From: Lactarius indigo
Lineage: Eukaryota; Basidiomycota; Agaricomycetes; Russulales; Russulaceae
Reading direction: 5' to 3'
Length of the DNA stretch: 64,000 nucleotides
Assembly: GCA_025766275.1 (NCBI GenBank)
Contig: JAFKAC010000001.1
Location: 682,001 to 746,000, forward strand
Shown: in pieces, positions 20,997-30,956 of the stretch
Numbering within the stretch: position 1 is the stretch's first letter
Layout of the letters: each line of letters begins with the position of its first letter
Notes under the pieces: generated by a model
Databases searched by the model: none
Seen by the model: the letters and a program-made list of their open reading frames with translations, nothing else
Told to the model about the DNA's origin: nothing
Made by a program: the position numbers and the translations under genes

Positions 20997-23008
20997 TCTT
21001 TTCCCCACAGATCTTGGAGTATGAGGTCTTTTACCTCATCCGTGCTATTGGCCACCTGCGTCAACCATTCCTTTGCTTGTTCTCCTGCTGTCTTTGCTGC
21101 GTTGATTTGTGGTGCGGGCGTTGCGCTGGGTGCTGGTGTTGCATACCCCAGTAGCGACGGCTCGTACTGGGACACTGGTCCCGGAGATCCCAGCCACTGA
21201 GGCGGCCAGGCGGTTTCGGTCATTCTGCTACTTGAGGGGGTGCTAGGCCACTGCCTCTGGCTCCTTGGATGAGGGCAATTTCGTGAGAGATGCCCCGGGG
21301 CATGACAGTTATAACACAGGACATTCCTTAAGTCCCGTCGGGATCCTCCCCTTCCTCTTCCTCGCGCCCCAGGTCCTCCTCTTGGTGGGAAGGGGGGCGC
21401 AGTCCAGTCGCGGTGAGGTAGTTTGTTGAAGTCGATATCTTCTGATCCCGCAAGCCGCACCTTGGCACGGTCCGCCGAGGTGTCCATGGCCCAGGGATTC
21501 ATCTGTGGTAGATTCTGCGGGAGCGCCCACCCTGCATTGCCGCTTTGCTTCTTCGTCTGTGGGGAGGTGTTTTTGTACTCGTTGAGCCTCGCTTTGAGGT
21601 GTATGTAGTTCTTTTGTCTTTTGAGAACGGCCCTCTTCCAGTCATCGAATGTGACAGGGTCGTCGAACTGGAATGCGTTCTTGAACAGCTCCTTGGGCAG
21701 CCCCGACGTGAAGAGGTCGATGGTTTGTGGTTCGTTGAGGCGGTAATGAGCCTTCCGTGCTAGCTGTTCGAAGTTGTTGACGTACTTGTCAATATCCTCC
21801 CCCACCATCTTGAAGCCTTTCCTCAGTATGGCTTGTGCTTGTTCCCGTTCCAACGTGTTCTCGAATCGTTGGCTGAAGCCATCCGCTACCGCTTCCCATA
21901 AGCCTCTCGTGTAGGGACTGATCCCTCGTTGTATTTGTCGGTTGAGCCAGTTCAGGAAGGATAAAACCCATTCGCTGACTGCTCCTCCCTTGATGTAGGA
22001 CAAAAATAGGAGGCATCTCCTGTAGTCGTTTTGCATGATAGGGGCATCCAGGTTCATGCCCCAGTAGACGTGCCACTGTGTTAAGAATTGGTCTACTTTG
22101 AGTCTGTTGCCATCAAAAATGGAAGGTGGCTCGCCGGTCAATTTCTCCGTATTGTGTCCTCCTCCTCTCATATCTCCTCTGCCCTCGCCTCCGCCTCCGC
22201 CTCCGCCGGGTGGTCCGGCAGGCGGTCCTCTTGGCGGCTCGGTCCTGCATAGGTTGAACGGGACACCTCCTCCTGGTGGTGGCGGCAGATCCCTGTCAGG
22301 TCCTCCCACTCCTGGGGGAAGTTCTAGTGCGGGTCGTCGTTCAGATGGAGGGTCCCCTCGATCAGATCCTATTGCTCGATAGATGGCGGCGTTGTCTGCA
22401 GTCATTCGTACGCCGGTTTCGGGGTTGATAGGCATGAGGATTTCTCTTGCCTCAGCTCGTATTGCGTGCACTTCTTCGATTGCGACTTCTTCCATGGCCT
22501 GCGTCAGTGTTGCCATGATAGCTGGTGATCGGATGTGAATTGGTTCTGGTTCTGTGATATGCGCGGACTCAGCTCGTTCAACAAGGAGATCTTGTATTGC
22601 TCCTCTGCTAGTCTCTGTTTGGTTTGGTTCTCGTCCTTCACTTTCTTCTTGACTTTGTTTGTCTTCCCCTTCTTCTGATACTACCTCTCTGGTGGAATGT
22701 TCTCGTACTTGCCCGTCGATAGGGCCCCAATTGGCTCGACTATTGAGCTCTCGCGCATCGATATCGCAGCGATATCTGGGTCCTGCTGGTCGTATGACGT
22801 CCCACTGGGAATCTATGGGGTTCCACATAACTTCTACCCAGCACAGATGGTCGAAGTTGAACTCAACTGGGCGGAACCTAGAAGGTCCGTTAAATTCTAC
22901 GAAGTATCCGGTTTCTTCTTGTCTTTCCCTCCAACTGGCAGCTTGTAAAAAGCGTGTGGGGACGTTTCGTTCTCCTCTTCTTGGGATCGAATAAGGATGG
23001 AAGCTCAT
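20978..23008 (-). CDS. gypsy-2 gag
   Basis: About 676 residues from the first in-frame ATG at 23008. The frame is open back to a GTG at 23035, just downstream of the primer site, so initiation could be slightly upstream. Order: N-terminal domain also found in gypsy-1 and gypsy-3 (G-Y-F-V-E-F, W-N-P-I-D), an acidic linker, a Pro/Gly-rich stretch (22380-22130), a capsid-type domain (Q-W-H-V-Y-W-G-M-N at about 22080, F-T-S-G-L-P), a basic Gly/Arg stretch, and a zinc knuckle CYNCHAPGHLSRNC near 21310. Stop at 20978-20980, overlapping pol. This is the only intact reading frame of the element. Confidence 0.82.
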   Translation of the reverse strand: MSFHPYSIPRRGERNVPTRFLQAASWRERQEETGYFVEFNGPSRFRPVEFNFDHLCWVEVMWNPIDSQWDVIRPAGPRYRCDIDARELNSRANWGPIDGQVREHSTREVVSEEGEDKQSQEESEGREPNQTETSRGAIQDLLVERAESAHITEPEPIHIRSPAIMATLTQAMEEVAIEEVHAIRAEAREILMPINPETGVRMTADNAAIYRAIGSDRGDPPSERRPALELPPGVGGPDRDLPPPPGGGVPFNLCRTEPPRGPPAGPPGGGGGGGEGRGDMRGGGHNTEKLTGEPPSIFDGNRLKVDQFLTQWHVYWGMNLDAPIMQNDYRRCLLFLSYIKGGAVSEWVLSFLNWLNRQIQRGISPYTRGLWEAVADGFSQRFENTLEREQAQAILRKGFKMVGEDIDKYVNNFEQLARKAHYRLNEPQTIDLFTSGLPKELFKNAFQFDDPVTFDDWKRAVLKRQKNYIHLKARLNEYKNTSPQTKKQSGNAGWALPQNLPQMNPWAMDTSADRAKVRLAGSEDIDFNKLPHRDWTAPPFPPRGGPGARGRGRGGSRRDLRNVLCYNCHAPGHLSRNCPHPRSQRQWPSTPSSSRMTETAWPPQWLGSPGPVSQYEPSLLGYATPAPSATPAPQINAAKTAGEQAKEWLTQVANSTDEVKDLILQDLWGKEGFQGA
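20990..20996 (-). promoter_or_regulatory. -1 frameshift slippery site, gypsy-2 gag/pol
   Basis: Minus strand GGGTTTT, read by gag as ga-G-GGT-TTT, is a canonical slippery heptamer 9 bases before the gag stop. After a -1 slip the frame runs into pol with sequence conserved in gypsy-1 (F-S-G-R-L-N-P-S). No downstream pseudoknot was modelled. Confidence 0.6.
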
Positions 23009-23041
23009 CCACTGGTCTCTTGTTGTTACGGCCACGATGGT

Positions 23042-23054
23042 ATCTTGGTCTTAA
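23042..23054 (-). promoter_or_regulatory. gypsy-2 primer-binding site (self-priming type)
   Basis: Minus strand TTAAGACCAAGAT directly follows the LTR end GTTACA (23055). Its AAGACCAAGAT is perfectly complementary (11 nt) to ATCTTGGTCTT in the LTR (plus 23268-23278), 34 bp from the TATTTAAAC box (23312-23304). This is the layout of Tf1/sushi elements, which prime from the folded 5' end of their own RNA. Confidence 0.6.
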
Positions 23055-23576
23055 TGTAACGTCGCCACGATGTTAGCTCGACTTGAGCGCGAATGATGGT
23101 AACAACTTAGCGATACGATGGTCCACTGGCTTGAAGACACGAAGGTCCAAGTCCTTGCCTTAGTGAATACGCAGAGGTACACCGGCAAGCCGATTCTAGT
23201 AGTCACGAACGAAGTTGAATAGTTTTGTGAGAGCGAGAAGAGAAGGAGAAACAAGTGACGATTCAAGAAGACCAAGATGGCGTATCTTGGTCTTCACAAG
23301 ACAGTTTAAATACAAGTTAAGCAGGCTTTCAAGTGCTGCTATGAGTCACAGTAAAGTAGCGTCCAACGTATCGCAGAAACATCGCAATCCTAATACTACT
23401 AGTACCTGTACTAGTATCGAGTCATCAAGGCACCACTCAGTCAGCTATCAGTTGTAATCGCCTATCACTGCCGTATCACCGTAGGTAAGTCCGCAACTAA
23501 TATACCTTACCGCCGTAGTTGCAACCGGTACAGTAAGGGTGCCGAGTCGTGCAGTCCGTACAAGCGAAACATGACA
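23055..23576 (-). repeat. gypsy-2 5' LTR
   Basis: 522 bp; element-sense start TGTCATGTTTCGC at 23576, end CGACGTTACA at 23055. TATTTAAAC box at 23312-23304. A hairpin (AAGACCAAGAT, 5-base loop, ATCTTGGTCTT; plus 23268-23294) lies at the expected transcript start. Confidence 0.8.
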
Positions 23577-23943
23577 TGTTGTGAGTGTGGTGATGGTGTG
23601 TAGGTCCGATTTTCTTCATCCCTGTCTCCTCCTTCCTTGCTCTGATTTGTGTCACTCTTTTCCTTTGTCCCTCCATAGGTTTGCACTGTTCTCTGTGTGT
23701 CCCTTTGAGAGTCTGCTTGTGTTGTGTATGTAATTGACTAGGGGGATTAGTGTTCTGGGTTCTCGCAGTAAGTTTGCAAATGTTGCTTCTGATGATCTTT
23801 TTTCTTTTAAGAGGATCCAGCGTTCGTGTGCATATGCCAGACAGTTGAGAATGAAATGCTGTGGGGTTTCTGGACTGTGCCTGCATGCTGGGCAGTTGGC
23901 ACTTTCTATTCACTTGAATCTGAATAGGTATGAGTTGAGGTGG
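23577..23943 (-). pseudogene. LINE-A fragment (3' end of the ORF)
   Basis: Minus-strand remnant homologous to the C-terminal region of the LINE at 63060-63366. Recognisable shared pieces lie around the zinc-knuckle codons and the GGGTTTCTGG / TTTCTGG block. It is broken by frameshifts. Its left side is cut by gypsy-2 and its right side by the copia-type solo LTR at 23944; the same LINE resumes at 30854. Confidence 0.75.
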
Positions 23944-24351
23944 TGATGAACAGCACACATGAAGATGATACTCACAGTGACAAAGGAGACTGTGGTGAGA
24001 TATCAAGAGTGGCTGGAAGCAGCAACAGGGGGTCAGGCAAGTAAAGCAAGATAGTTGTCTGGCACACAAACAGTGAGAACTGATGTGGACCAGGGGCATA
24101 CATGGTACTCTACTTATACACTTTCTGGGAGTGACACTATACAAGGGATGTAACACAAGTCACATACTACAAGGTAGTTATTGTTCTACAAATGGACAAA
24201 GGAGTGGATGTTCTGAGAACAAGGACAGAAAGAACAAGGAGAGTCTAGAAGTAAATGATATCATAGTGACATCATAATAAGGATAGACCTAAAGCAGAAC
24301 AAAGAAAGATACAAGAACATGTAGTACAATGAATAGTCTGGATATGTCCAT

Positions 24352-24866
24352 TGGTGTAAAGGTCGGGCGATAGGGGGTGATCCGGCTAAGTGGGCCGGTC
24401 AGGTGATCAGATCCGAAGAGCCGGTTCGATTGGCAATGAGAAAAGCGCGAAGTCGAATAATGAGAGAGCACGAGCGAAGATGTACAAAGGCGAAGGTAGT
24501 TTGCTTTGGAGAGGAGTTCAAGAGGCACACAAGAGGATTGGAGGGAGAACAACTGGATAATCATTCGAGTACATGCAAGCGCGCTTAAATACAATATAGC
24601 TACATTTTTTATGGAAACAAAAGTAAAGTATAGTAAAGAGGATACAAATACGCACGGGCCTTTTGCAGGCGTGAAACAGGAGTCAGAAAATGACGAAGCG
24701 ATGTCGAGAGATGGAGTGGAAAAGGGGAATGACCCCTATGGAACTGGAAACGTTTGAGTCGGAATGAATATGGAGACGGTAGACCTTGAGCCGCCGCGCA
24801 TTACCACGGCGGTGTTGTTTTTGGTGGGGTTCAAGTCGGCCGGGTCGAGCGTGCCAAAATGCAACA
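24352..24866 (-). repeat. copia-2 3' LTR
   Basis: 515 bp, ending 7 bp before the pol stop codon. Matches 29456-29970 except for 12 CpG transitions. Confidence 0.93.
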
Positions 24867-24873
24867 CTCCCCC

Positions 24874-27800
24874 TCACACTCGACGGAGTCTGAGGTTCTG
24901 CGAATGAAACGCGACCTTGAACTTTGCTAGCGGCTTGGTGAGGATGTCCGCAGTCATGTCTTCAGTCGGGCAATACTTGATGTCGATGAGCCCGTCGGAA
25001 ATGGTTTGGCAAATGAAATGAAAGCGTATGTCGATGTGTTTGGTGCGCGCGTGGTAGTTGTCTTGAGTGGCCAGATGAAGCGCGGCCTGGTTGTCGCAAT
25101 GAAGAGGAGTGGGGGAATGTGATATACCGAAGAATGGCTCAGTGAGTCTCCTGAGCCAGATGCATTCTTTTGCCGCGTGAGTTGCAGCGACGTATTCGGC
25201 CTCGGCGGTGGAAAGGGTGACAATTTCTTGTTTCCGCGAGGCCCATGCGACCGCTCCGCCGTCAATGAGGAATGCGAAGCCGGATATCGCATGGCGGTGG
25301 TCCTGGGATGCGCCATCTGCGTCAGTAAATCCTAGGAGATCATGGCGCTCGTTGCCGAAGGTGAGAGAGTGGTGTTTAGTGCCGGCGAGATAGCGGAAGA
25401 CGCGCTTCACGCCTTCCCAGTGAATCTCGCCCGGATTGCTGAGGAATTGAGATAGGGTGGAGATGGCGAATGTAATGTTGGGGCGAGTGGCGACGGCGGC
25501 ATACATGAGGCTGCCGACAGCCTCGCAATAGGGGACTTTCTTCATATGCGCCGCTTCGGTGGCATCGGAGGGTGCGTCGAATTTTGAGTAGGATGCCCCG
25601 GGAGTGATAGGAGTAGCGACGGGTTTCACGTCGCTGAGGGAGAAGCGAGAGAGTATGGTGTCGATGTATGATGTCTGGGAGAGGGAAATGGTCCGCGCCT
25701 TACGGTTGCGGGTGATCTTGATACCGAGGAGCCAATGGATGGGGCCGAGGTCGGTGAGGGAGTAACGCGAATTGAGCGCTCTCTTGTAGTACCGAATGAG
25801 CTCGTCTGAGCTACCTGTGATCATGCAATCGTCAACATGAACTGCGAGAATAGTGATGTGGTTTTTGTCGTGAATGGAGAAGACGCCGGGATCAGCGTTG
25901 TTGATGCCGAATCCCAGGTCCATGAGAGTGCGGCGCAGGGTATCATACCATTTGCGGCCGGCTTGCTTGAGTCCGTAAAGGGATTTGTGGAGGTGTTTGA
26001 CCGACTCCCCCTGAGTGTCGTATCCGGGGGGTGCTTGCATGTAAATGTCTTCATCGTCACTTAGCTCTCTGTTGAGGTAGGCACCGTTGAAGTCGAATGT
26101 ATTGACGTCCCAGTCGTTGCGAGTGGCGATGGCGAGAATAGTGCGGAAGCTTGCGAGCCGCGTGACTGGGGAGAAAGTGTCGAAGTAGTCAATGCCGAAT
26201 TTCTGTGTGAACCCGCGCGCTACGAGGCGCGCCTTGTACTTCTCGATAGACCCGTCGGCCTTCCGTTTGATGCGGAAGACCCACTTGCTGCTGACGATAT
26301 TCTTGCTGGCGGGTCTGGGGACTGTTGACCAAGTCCCAGCTTCTTCAAGTGTGGCGATTTCGCGATCCATCGCTTCCTGCCACTTGGGCCAGTCTGAGCG
26401 AGATCGCGCTTGAGCGATTGTCTTGGGATCATCTTGAGAGTCGTTGAGGGCGGCTTCCATGAGTTCCTCGCTTTCCGCGAGGAATGCGTATTCTGGAATC
26501 TGATTGTCAGCCGCGTATGTGCTTGAGCCTTCGTCTCTGGGCCAGTCCGGGTGGAACCACTTCCGGGCTGCCGCACTTGGCTGTTCTTCTTCGGCTTCGG
26601 GTTGAGCTCCTTCGGTGAAGAGCCCAGTGACTTTGAATGTTGGTTTGGGGATGCGCGATGACTTGCGCGTCGGTTCTTGAGGTTCTTTGGTTTTTGCCTT
26701 GCCCTTGGCAGGCAGCGGCACTTGTTGCCGCTGCTTGGTTGATGTTGAAGGCTCTTCTTCTTGAGGTGGAGCCGATGAAGTGGTGGATGGAGTGAGAGGG
26801 GTGAGGGCGGAAGGTGACCGGTACGAGGGCATTCCACCCAGGACTTGAGGCATGATATCCCGGCTTGTTTCTTTGGGAGGTTGATGCTGTTGAGGTGTGA
26901 GCGGTACCAATTGAATGGGTACCGGTGCTATAGTAGGAGGGAAAGGTTGAGGAGCTTGAGGCGCCGGTGGTGCTTGAGGTCCAGCGGGTGGTGCCTGCAC
27001 CACAGCTGGTTGCGGCGCGGGGATAATGCGGGGCTGGCCAATGTTGATGACTGCAAGAGGAGAGGTGAACTTGATATTACGCTTGACTGAGATAGAGTTC
27101 TTGTTGGGCCAGTAGACGCGGTGTGCATGCATGCTGTCCACGTCGTAACCGACCCAATGCGCTTCGATTCCGCGCGTGTCGAGCTTAGAGCCGGTGCCAG
27201 AGTGAACCCAGACAGTTTGTCCCCATTCGGGAACACCAGACATGTTGGGTTTGTTGCCGTAGAGCATTTCATAAGGTGTGACGTTGTTGCCTAGAGCCCG
27301 AGTAGATGTGCGGTTTTTGAGCCAAACCGCGAACTGGAGAGCTTCAGCCCAGAGCGTTTTGGGCAAGCCAGAGTGATGAAGAATAGCCCACACACGTTCT
27401 AGAAGCCTGCAGTTAAGCGATTCCGCGACTCCGTTGTGCTGCGGGGTGTCGTGGGTGGTAAGGCAACGTTCGGTTCCTTCGTCCTGAAGGAAGCGAGTGA
27501 ACTCGCGGCCGGTATACTCACCGCCGCGGTCCGATCTAAGGGCCTTGATCTTGGCGCCATGCTGAGTACGAGCCCAAGCCGAGAAAGCACGATAAGCATC
27601 AAGTGTTTGGTCTTTGGTGCGCAAGATATCAACGCGAGTGAAACGAGTATGGTCGTCCGTGAAGGTAACATAATAGCGGCGGCCCCCAAGACTAGTAGTT
27701 GGCGAAGGTCCCCAGAGGTCAGAGTGGACTTCCACCCTGAAGTGACAAGCTGGCGGAGCTTCACGTTCGGATCGGATGACCTTCCGAGTGAGTTTGGTGT

Positions 27801-29352
27801 ATTGACAGGAATCACAGATAATAGAGGAGCCGTCGTCGATGAGCTGCACGCCTTCGATGGCATTGTTGCGGATGAGAGAGCAAATAGAGTTGGCCAAGAT
27901 ATGGCCAAGGCGGCGATGAAGTGTGTGGATGTCGACTTGTTCAACAGGAGAACCGGTGCTAGCAGCCAGATAGGAGTGTTCGACCTTGTATAGGCCATTA
28001 GAGCTAGCTGGAATATCACCAATAGTGTCGCCAGATCTATTCTTGATCTTGCAGGATTGTCGCTCGAAGGAGACAGAATAGCCAGCTCCAGTGATGCGGC
28101 CAACAGAGACAATGGTGAGCGCCATCTCAGGTGCGTGAAGGGTGTCGCGAAGGAGCACGGGAGTAGTAACGTTCCCGTTGGGGACGTCGATCTGTAAGTC
28201 CCCAGTACCTATTGCATAGAAAATATGTTTGTTAGCGGCGGTAATAGCGCGGGGAGGAATAGATCGATAGTTAATGAAACGATGATGGAAGGGCGACATA
28301 TGCCGAGACGCCCCGGAGTCGTAAAGCTCGATCTTGATGGGGGGATGCTGAATGGGTGGCCCCATGCTGTACGTGGAGGCCTGTGGAGTGGAAGAAGTGG
28401 AGTCGTCGTCGATCTCCTCGATCGCAGCCCAAGCTTCAATGTCGTTGCTGGCCGAGTTTGCGTTGTTGGAACGATTGTTGTTCCTGTTCCTGTTATTTTG
28501 GTTGTTGCTATTGCCGTTGCGATTGTTGCGATTGCTGCAATTGTCGCGATTGTCGCTTGAGTTGTTGTAGTTGCTGTAGTTTGAGTTATTGTCTCTTCGA
28601 GGCGGGCATTGGCCCTCTTTGTCACCTCCCTTGGCCCAGCAATCGGATTTGAAGTGGCCGAGCCTGTGGCAGTTGTGGCACTCTACGTTGCGCTTGTCGC
28701 GTTTCTGTCCGTTGGCTAAGAAGGCCTCTTCTGGGCCGTTAGTCTTGCCTTTCTGGATGACGCGCCGATCGTACTGATCGGTGACCAATCGGATTACCCG
28801 ATCGGGTGTGACTGATTTGTCCGCTTGATCGGCTGCTGAGTTGATAGAATTAATGAGGGATTCGTAGGAGGGGGGGAGTGAGCCGAGGATGATGGACGCG
28901 AATTCATCGTCGGTCTTGGTGGCCCCCATAGAAGTGAGCTGCTCTCGCATATCTAGAAGATGAGTAAGATGAGCGCGAGCATCTTCATCTTCGCCTAGTT
29001 TGGTGCCCAAGAGTTTCCGGCCCAGGTCGACGGCGATCATCTTGGATCTCTTCTGGAATATCTCTTTGACGGCATCCCAAATATCTTTTGTATTGGTTTT
29101 TGTCTTGATTCGGTTGAAGACGTAATCGGGTACTGATGCCGCGATCAAATTCTTGGCGGCGGCTTCTTCCACATCCCAGCGTTCCTGAGGGACGCTATTG
29201 ATTGGCGTCCAAGTCATGGGGACCGTGGTGCTGGTGAGATGTTCGGACCATCTTCAGTTATTGAACGCCCAGACCATGCAGTCTCTAAAGGTGACCCAGT
29301 TGGATCCGTCGGTGGCCAGTTTGACGATGGTAAGCTTGTAATCTTCGCTCAT
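24874..29352 (-). pseudogene. copia-2 gag-pol polyprotein, single TGA
   Basis: ATG at 29352 (MSEDYKLTIVKLATDG) opens a frame that runs to the stop at 24874, about 1,490 residues, broken only by TGA at 29254-29256. An arginine CGA would be expected there by the decay pattern of this window. Order: Gag, CCHC knuckle CHNCHRLGHFKSDC (near 28670), Asn/Arg-rich linker (28600-28460), protease LYDSGASRH (near 28320), pre-integrase and integrase (HSDLWGP, FTDDHTR, RSDRGGEY, VAESLNCRLLERV), Pro-rich linker, reverse transcriptase (WVFRIKRKADG, VHVDDCMITG) and RNase H (TDADGASQD, CDNQAALHL). Nearly intact; one reversion would restore the frame, but function is untested. Confidence 0.9.
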
Positions 29353-29455
29353 GATGACAAATACGATAAGCGAGGTTTTGGATAATGAAAAGGTACGCGC
29401 TGATGATTTTCTTGGTAATGTCAGATTTAAATTGCAGCAGCAGGGCCCATAACCT

Positions 29456-29970
29456 TGGTGTAAAGGTCAGGCGATAGGGGGTGATCCAGCTAAGTGGGCC
29501 GGTCAGGTGATCAGATCCGAAGAGCCGGTTCGATTGGCAATGAGAAAAGCGCGAAGTCGAATAATGAGAGAGCACGAGCGAAGATGTACAAAGGCGAAGG
29601 TAGTTTGCTTTGGAGAGGAGTTCAAGAGGCACACAAGAGGATTGGAGGGAGAACAACTGGATAATCATTCGAGTACATGCAAGCGCGCTTAAATACAATA
29701 TAGCTACATTTTTTATGGAAACAAAAGTAAAGTATAGTAAAGAGGATACAAATACGCACGGGCCTTTTGCAGGCGTGAAACAGGAGTCAGAAAATGACGA
29801 AGCAATGTTGAGAGATGGAGTGGAAAAGGGGAACGACCCCTATGGAACTGGAAATGTTTGAGTTGGAATGAATATGGAGACAGTAGACCTTGAGCCGCTG
29901 CGCATTACCGCGGCGGTGTTGTTTTTGGTGGGGTTCAAGTCAGCCGGGTCGAGCGTGCCGAAATGCAACA
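29456..29970 (-). repeat. copia-2 5' LTR
   Basis: 515 bp, followed on the right by the target duplicate tccat. The 103-bp leader (29353-29455) begins with the primer-site block GGTTATGGGCCC on the minus strand. Confidence 0.93.
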
Positions 29971-30094
29971 TCCATATGATGTCATTGTACATGATGTCAT
30001 AGATAAAGAAGCCCAAGATTGTACAGATCAAATCTAATCTAAAGCGGTCCTAATTAATTTACAGCAGTCCATATCTGTAAGTCCAGTCTGTTAG

Positions 30095-30815
30095 TGTTAC
30101 GGACTGGACTTGTTTTCAACTTTACTTTAATTTCTTACCTACACTTGCATTCGCGGGAAAGTCTTTCCTTTCTTGACTTTCCCTTTTTCGGACTTGCTGC
30201 GCACTAGGAGCCTTAAGATTCTCTCCTAGTGCAAAGTGAGACAATGAGACACTCATTGTCCTTATAAGTCTTTATTACTACTATACTTGGGCTAAATGCA
30301 CCCTTTTATGGCAGGTGTCTCATTTCTATTTTTAACTTTGAGACATGTCTCACTTGCCTTTTATATCCTTACTTCTTCTCACACTTACTGCGGATAGCTG
30401 TGCACATCTTCTTCCTTTTCCCGTGCCTGCTGCGGATTGCTGTACTTTCTTCACATGCTTGCTGCGGATTGCTGTGTTGCTTCCCACACTTGCTGCGGAT
30501 TGCGCCATTTGTTTGTTCCGCACAAACAAACCCTTTTCTATATAAGTCGTGGCCCTAAGTAGCTTGTATCCTTAGACTCGACTTCTTTACCATCACAGTA
30601 TACATTGTTTTCCCATTCCCTTGGGGTAACTCTCTGCTGAACCGTCGAACCTCTTGAACCCCCTTGAACTCCACTCACATCTTGAGTATTGTGTCATACT
30701 CTGAGATCCTTGTTAACCACTTAAACCTTGCCATTACCGGCTGAACCCTCGCTCATTGACATAGAAAGACCAGACTTGCTCACGCCGAGCTGAACGTTCC
30801 TACTGTAACGTTACA
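30095..30815 (+). repeat. gypsy-type solo LTR with TSD gttag
   Basis: 721 bp, TGTTACGG...CGTTACA, flanked by gttag at 30090-30094 and 30816-30820. TATATAAG at 30539-30546 and, 33 bp after TATAAG, AGACTCGACTT (30574-30584). This differs at one base from the gypsy-3 self-priming sequence and sets plus-strand orientation. Upstream of the TATA box are four copies of a ~17-bp unit with core TGCGGAT and TGCTG spacing (about 30380-30505). No coding region remains, so it is the product of LTR-LTR recombination. Confidence 0.85.
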
Positions 30816-30853
30816 GTTAGAGCCGCTAAGTGTGCAAGGGTCACTTATCAATA

Positions 30854-30956
30854 GGGGGAAGTGACCCAATCTCAACTGGAATATCCAGCTTTCTCCTTTT
30901 CTGGATAATTTGGGGTCACTCATCAGCTTCAGGAATTTTAGAGAGGGTAATGAAAC
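30854..30956 (-). pseudogene. LINE-A fragment, second piece
   Basis: Continues LINE-A homology (compare 63367-63460: CTGGAATATCCAGCTT, CTCCTTTTCTGGA) up to the target site gaaac (30952-30956) of the next inserted LTR. Confidence 0.75.

Larger units (their letters stand above)
15929..23576 (-). mobile_element. gypsy-2: Ty3/gypsy chromovirus, 3' LTR truncated
   Basis: Minus-strand element: 5' LTR 23055-23576, gag (23008 to 20978), pol (to 16266), polypurine tract, and a truncated 3' LTR 15929-16234. The missing 216 bp of the 3' LTR correspond exactly to what lies beyond the gypsy-1 edge, so gypsy-1 inserted there and the other side has been lost or rearranged. It sits inside LINE-A, whose sequence begins at 23577. 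Differences between the shared LTR parts are all CpG transitions, and pol carries five TGA stops plus one frameshift. Confidence 0.88.
24352..29970 (-). mobile_element. copia-2: Ty1/copia element, complete with TSD tccat
   Basis: Flanked by tccat at 24347-24351 and 29971-29975. LTRs are 515 bp each (24352-24866 and 29456-29970), starting TGTTGCATTT and ending TTTACACCA in element sense. They differ at 12 positions, every one a CpG in one copy. One uninterrupted polyprotein frame spans the interior except for one TGA near its start. Primer site GGTTATGGGCCC follows the 5' LTR. Confidence 0.93.
23944..30853 (-). mobile_element. copia-1-type solo LTR, split by copia-2 and a gypsy solo LTR
   Basis: A diverged relative of the copia-1 LTR: TGATGAACAGCACACAT at 23944, continuing to 24351, then 29976-30094, then 30821-30853 (CACTTATCAATA). 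Flanks are ggtgg (left) and ggggg (right), a probable 5-bp target duplication with one change. It lies inside LINE-A. Unlike copia-1 it has a single copy of the segment at the transcript start (24059-24086). Confidence 0.8.

Noticed and set aside
28356..28652. Cys-rich plus-strand open frame antisense to copia-2
   Set aside because: It is the complement of the Asn-rich linker of the copia-2 polyprotein; the composition is a by-product.
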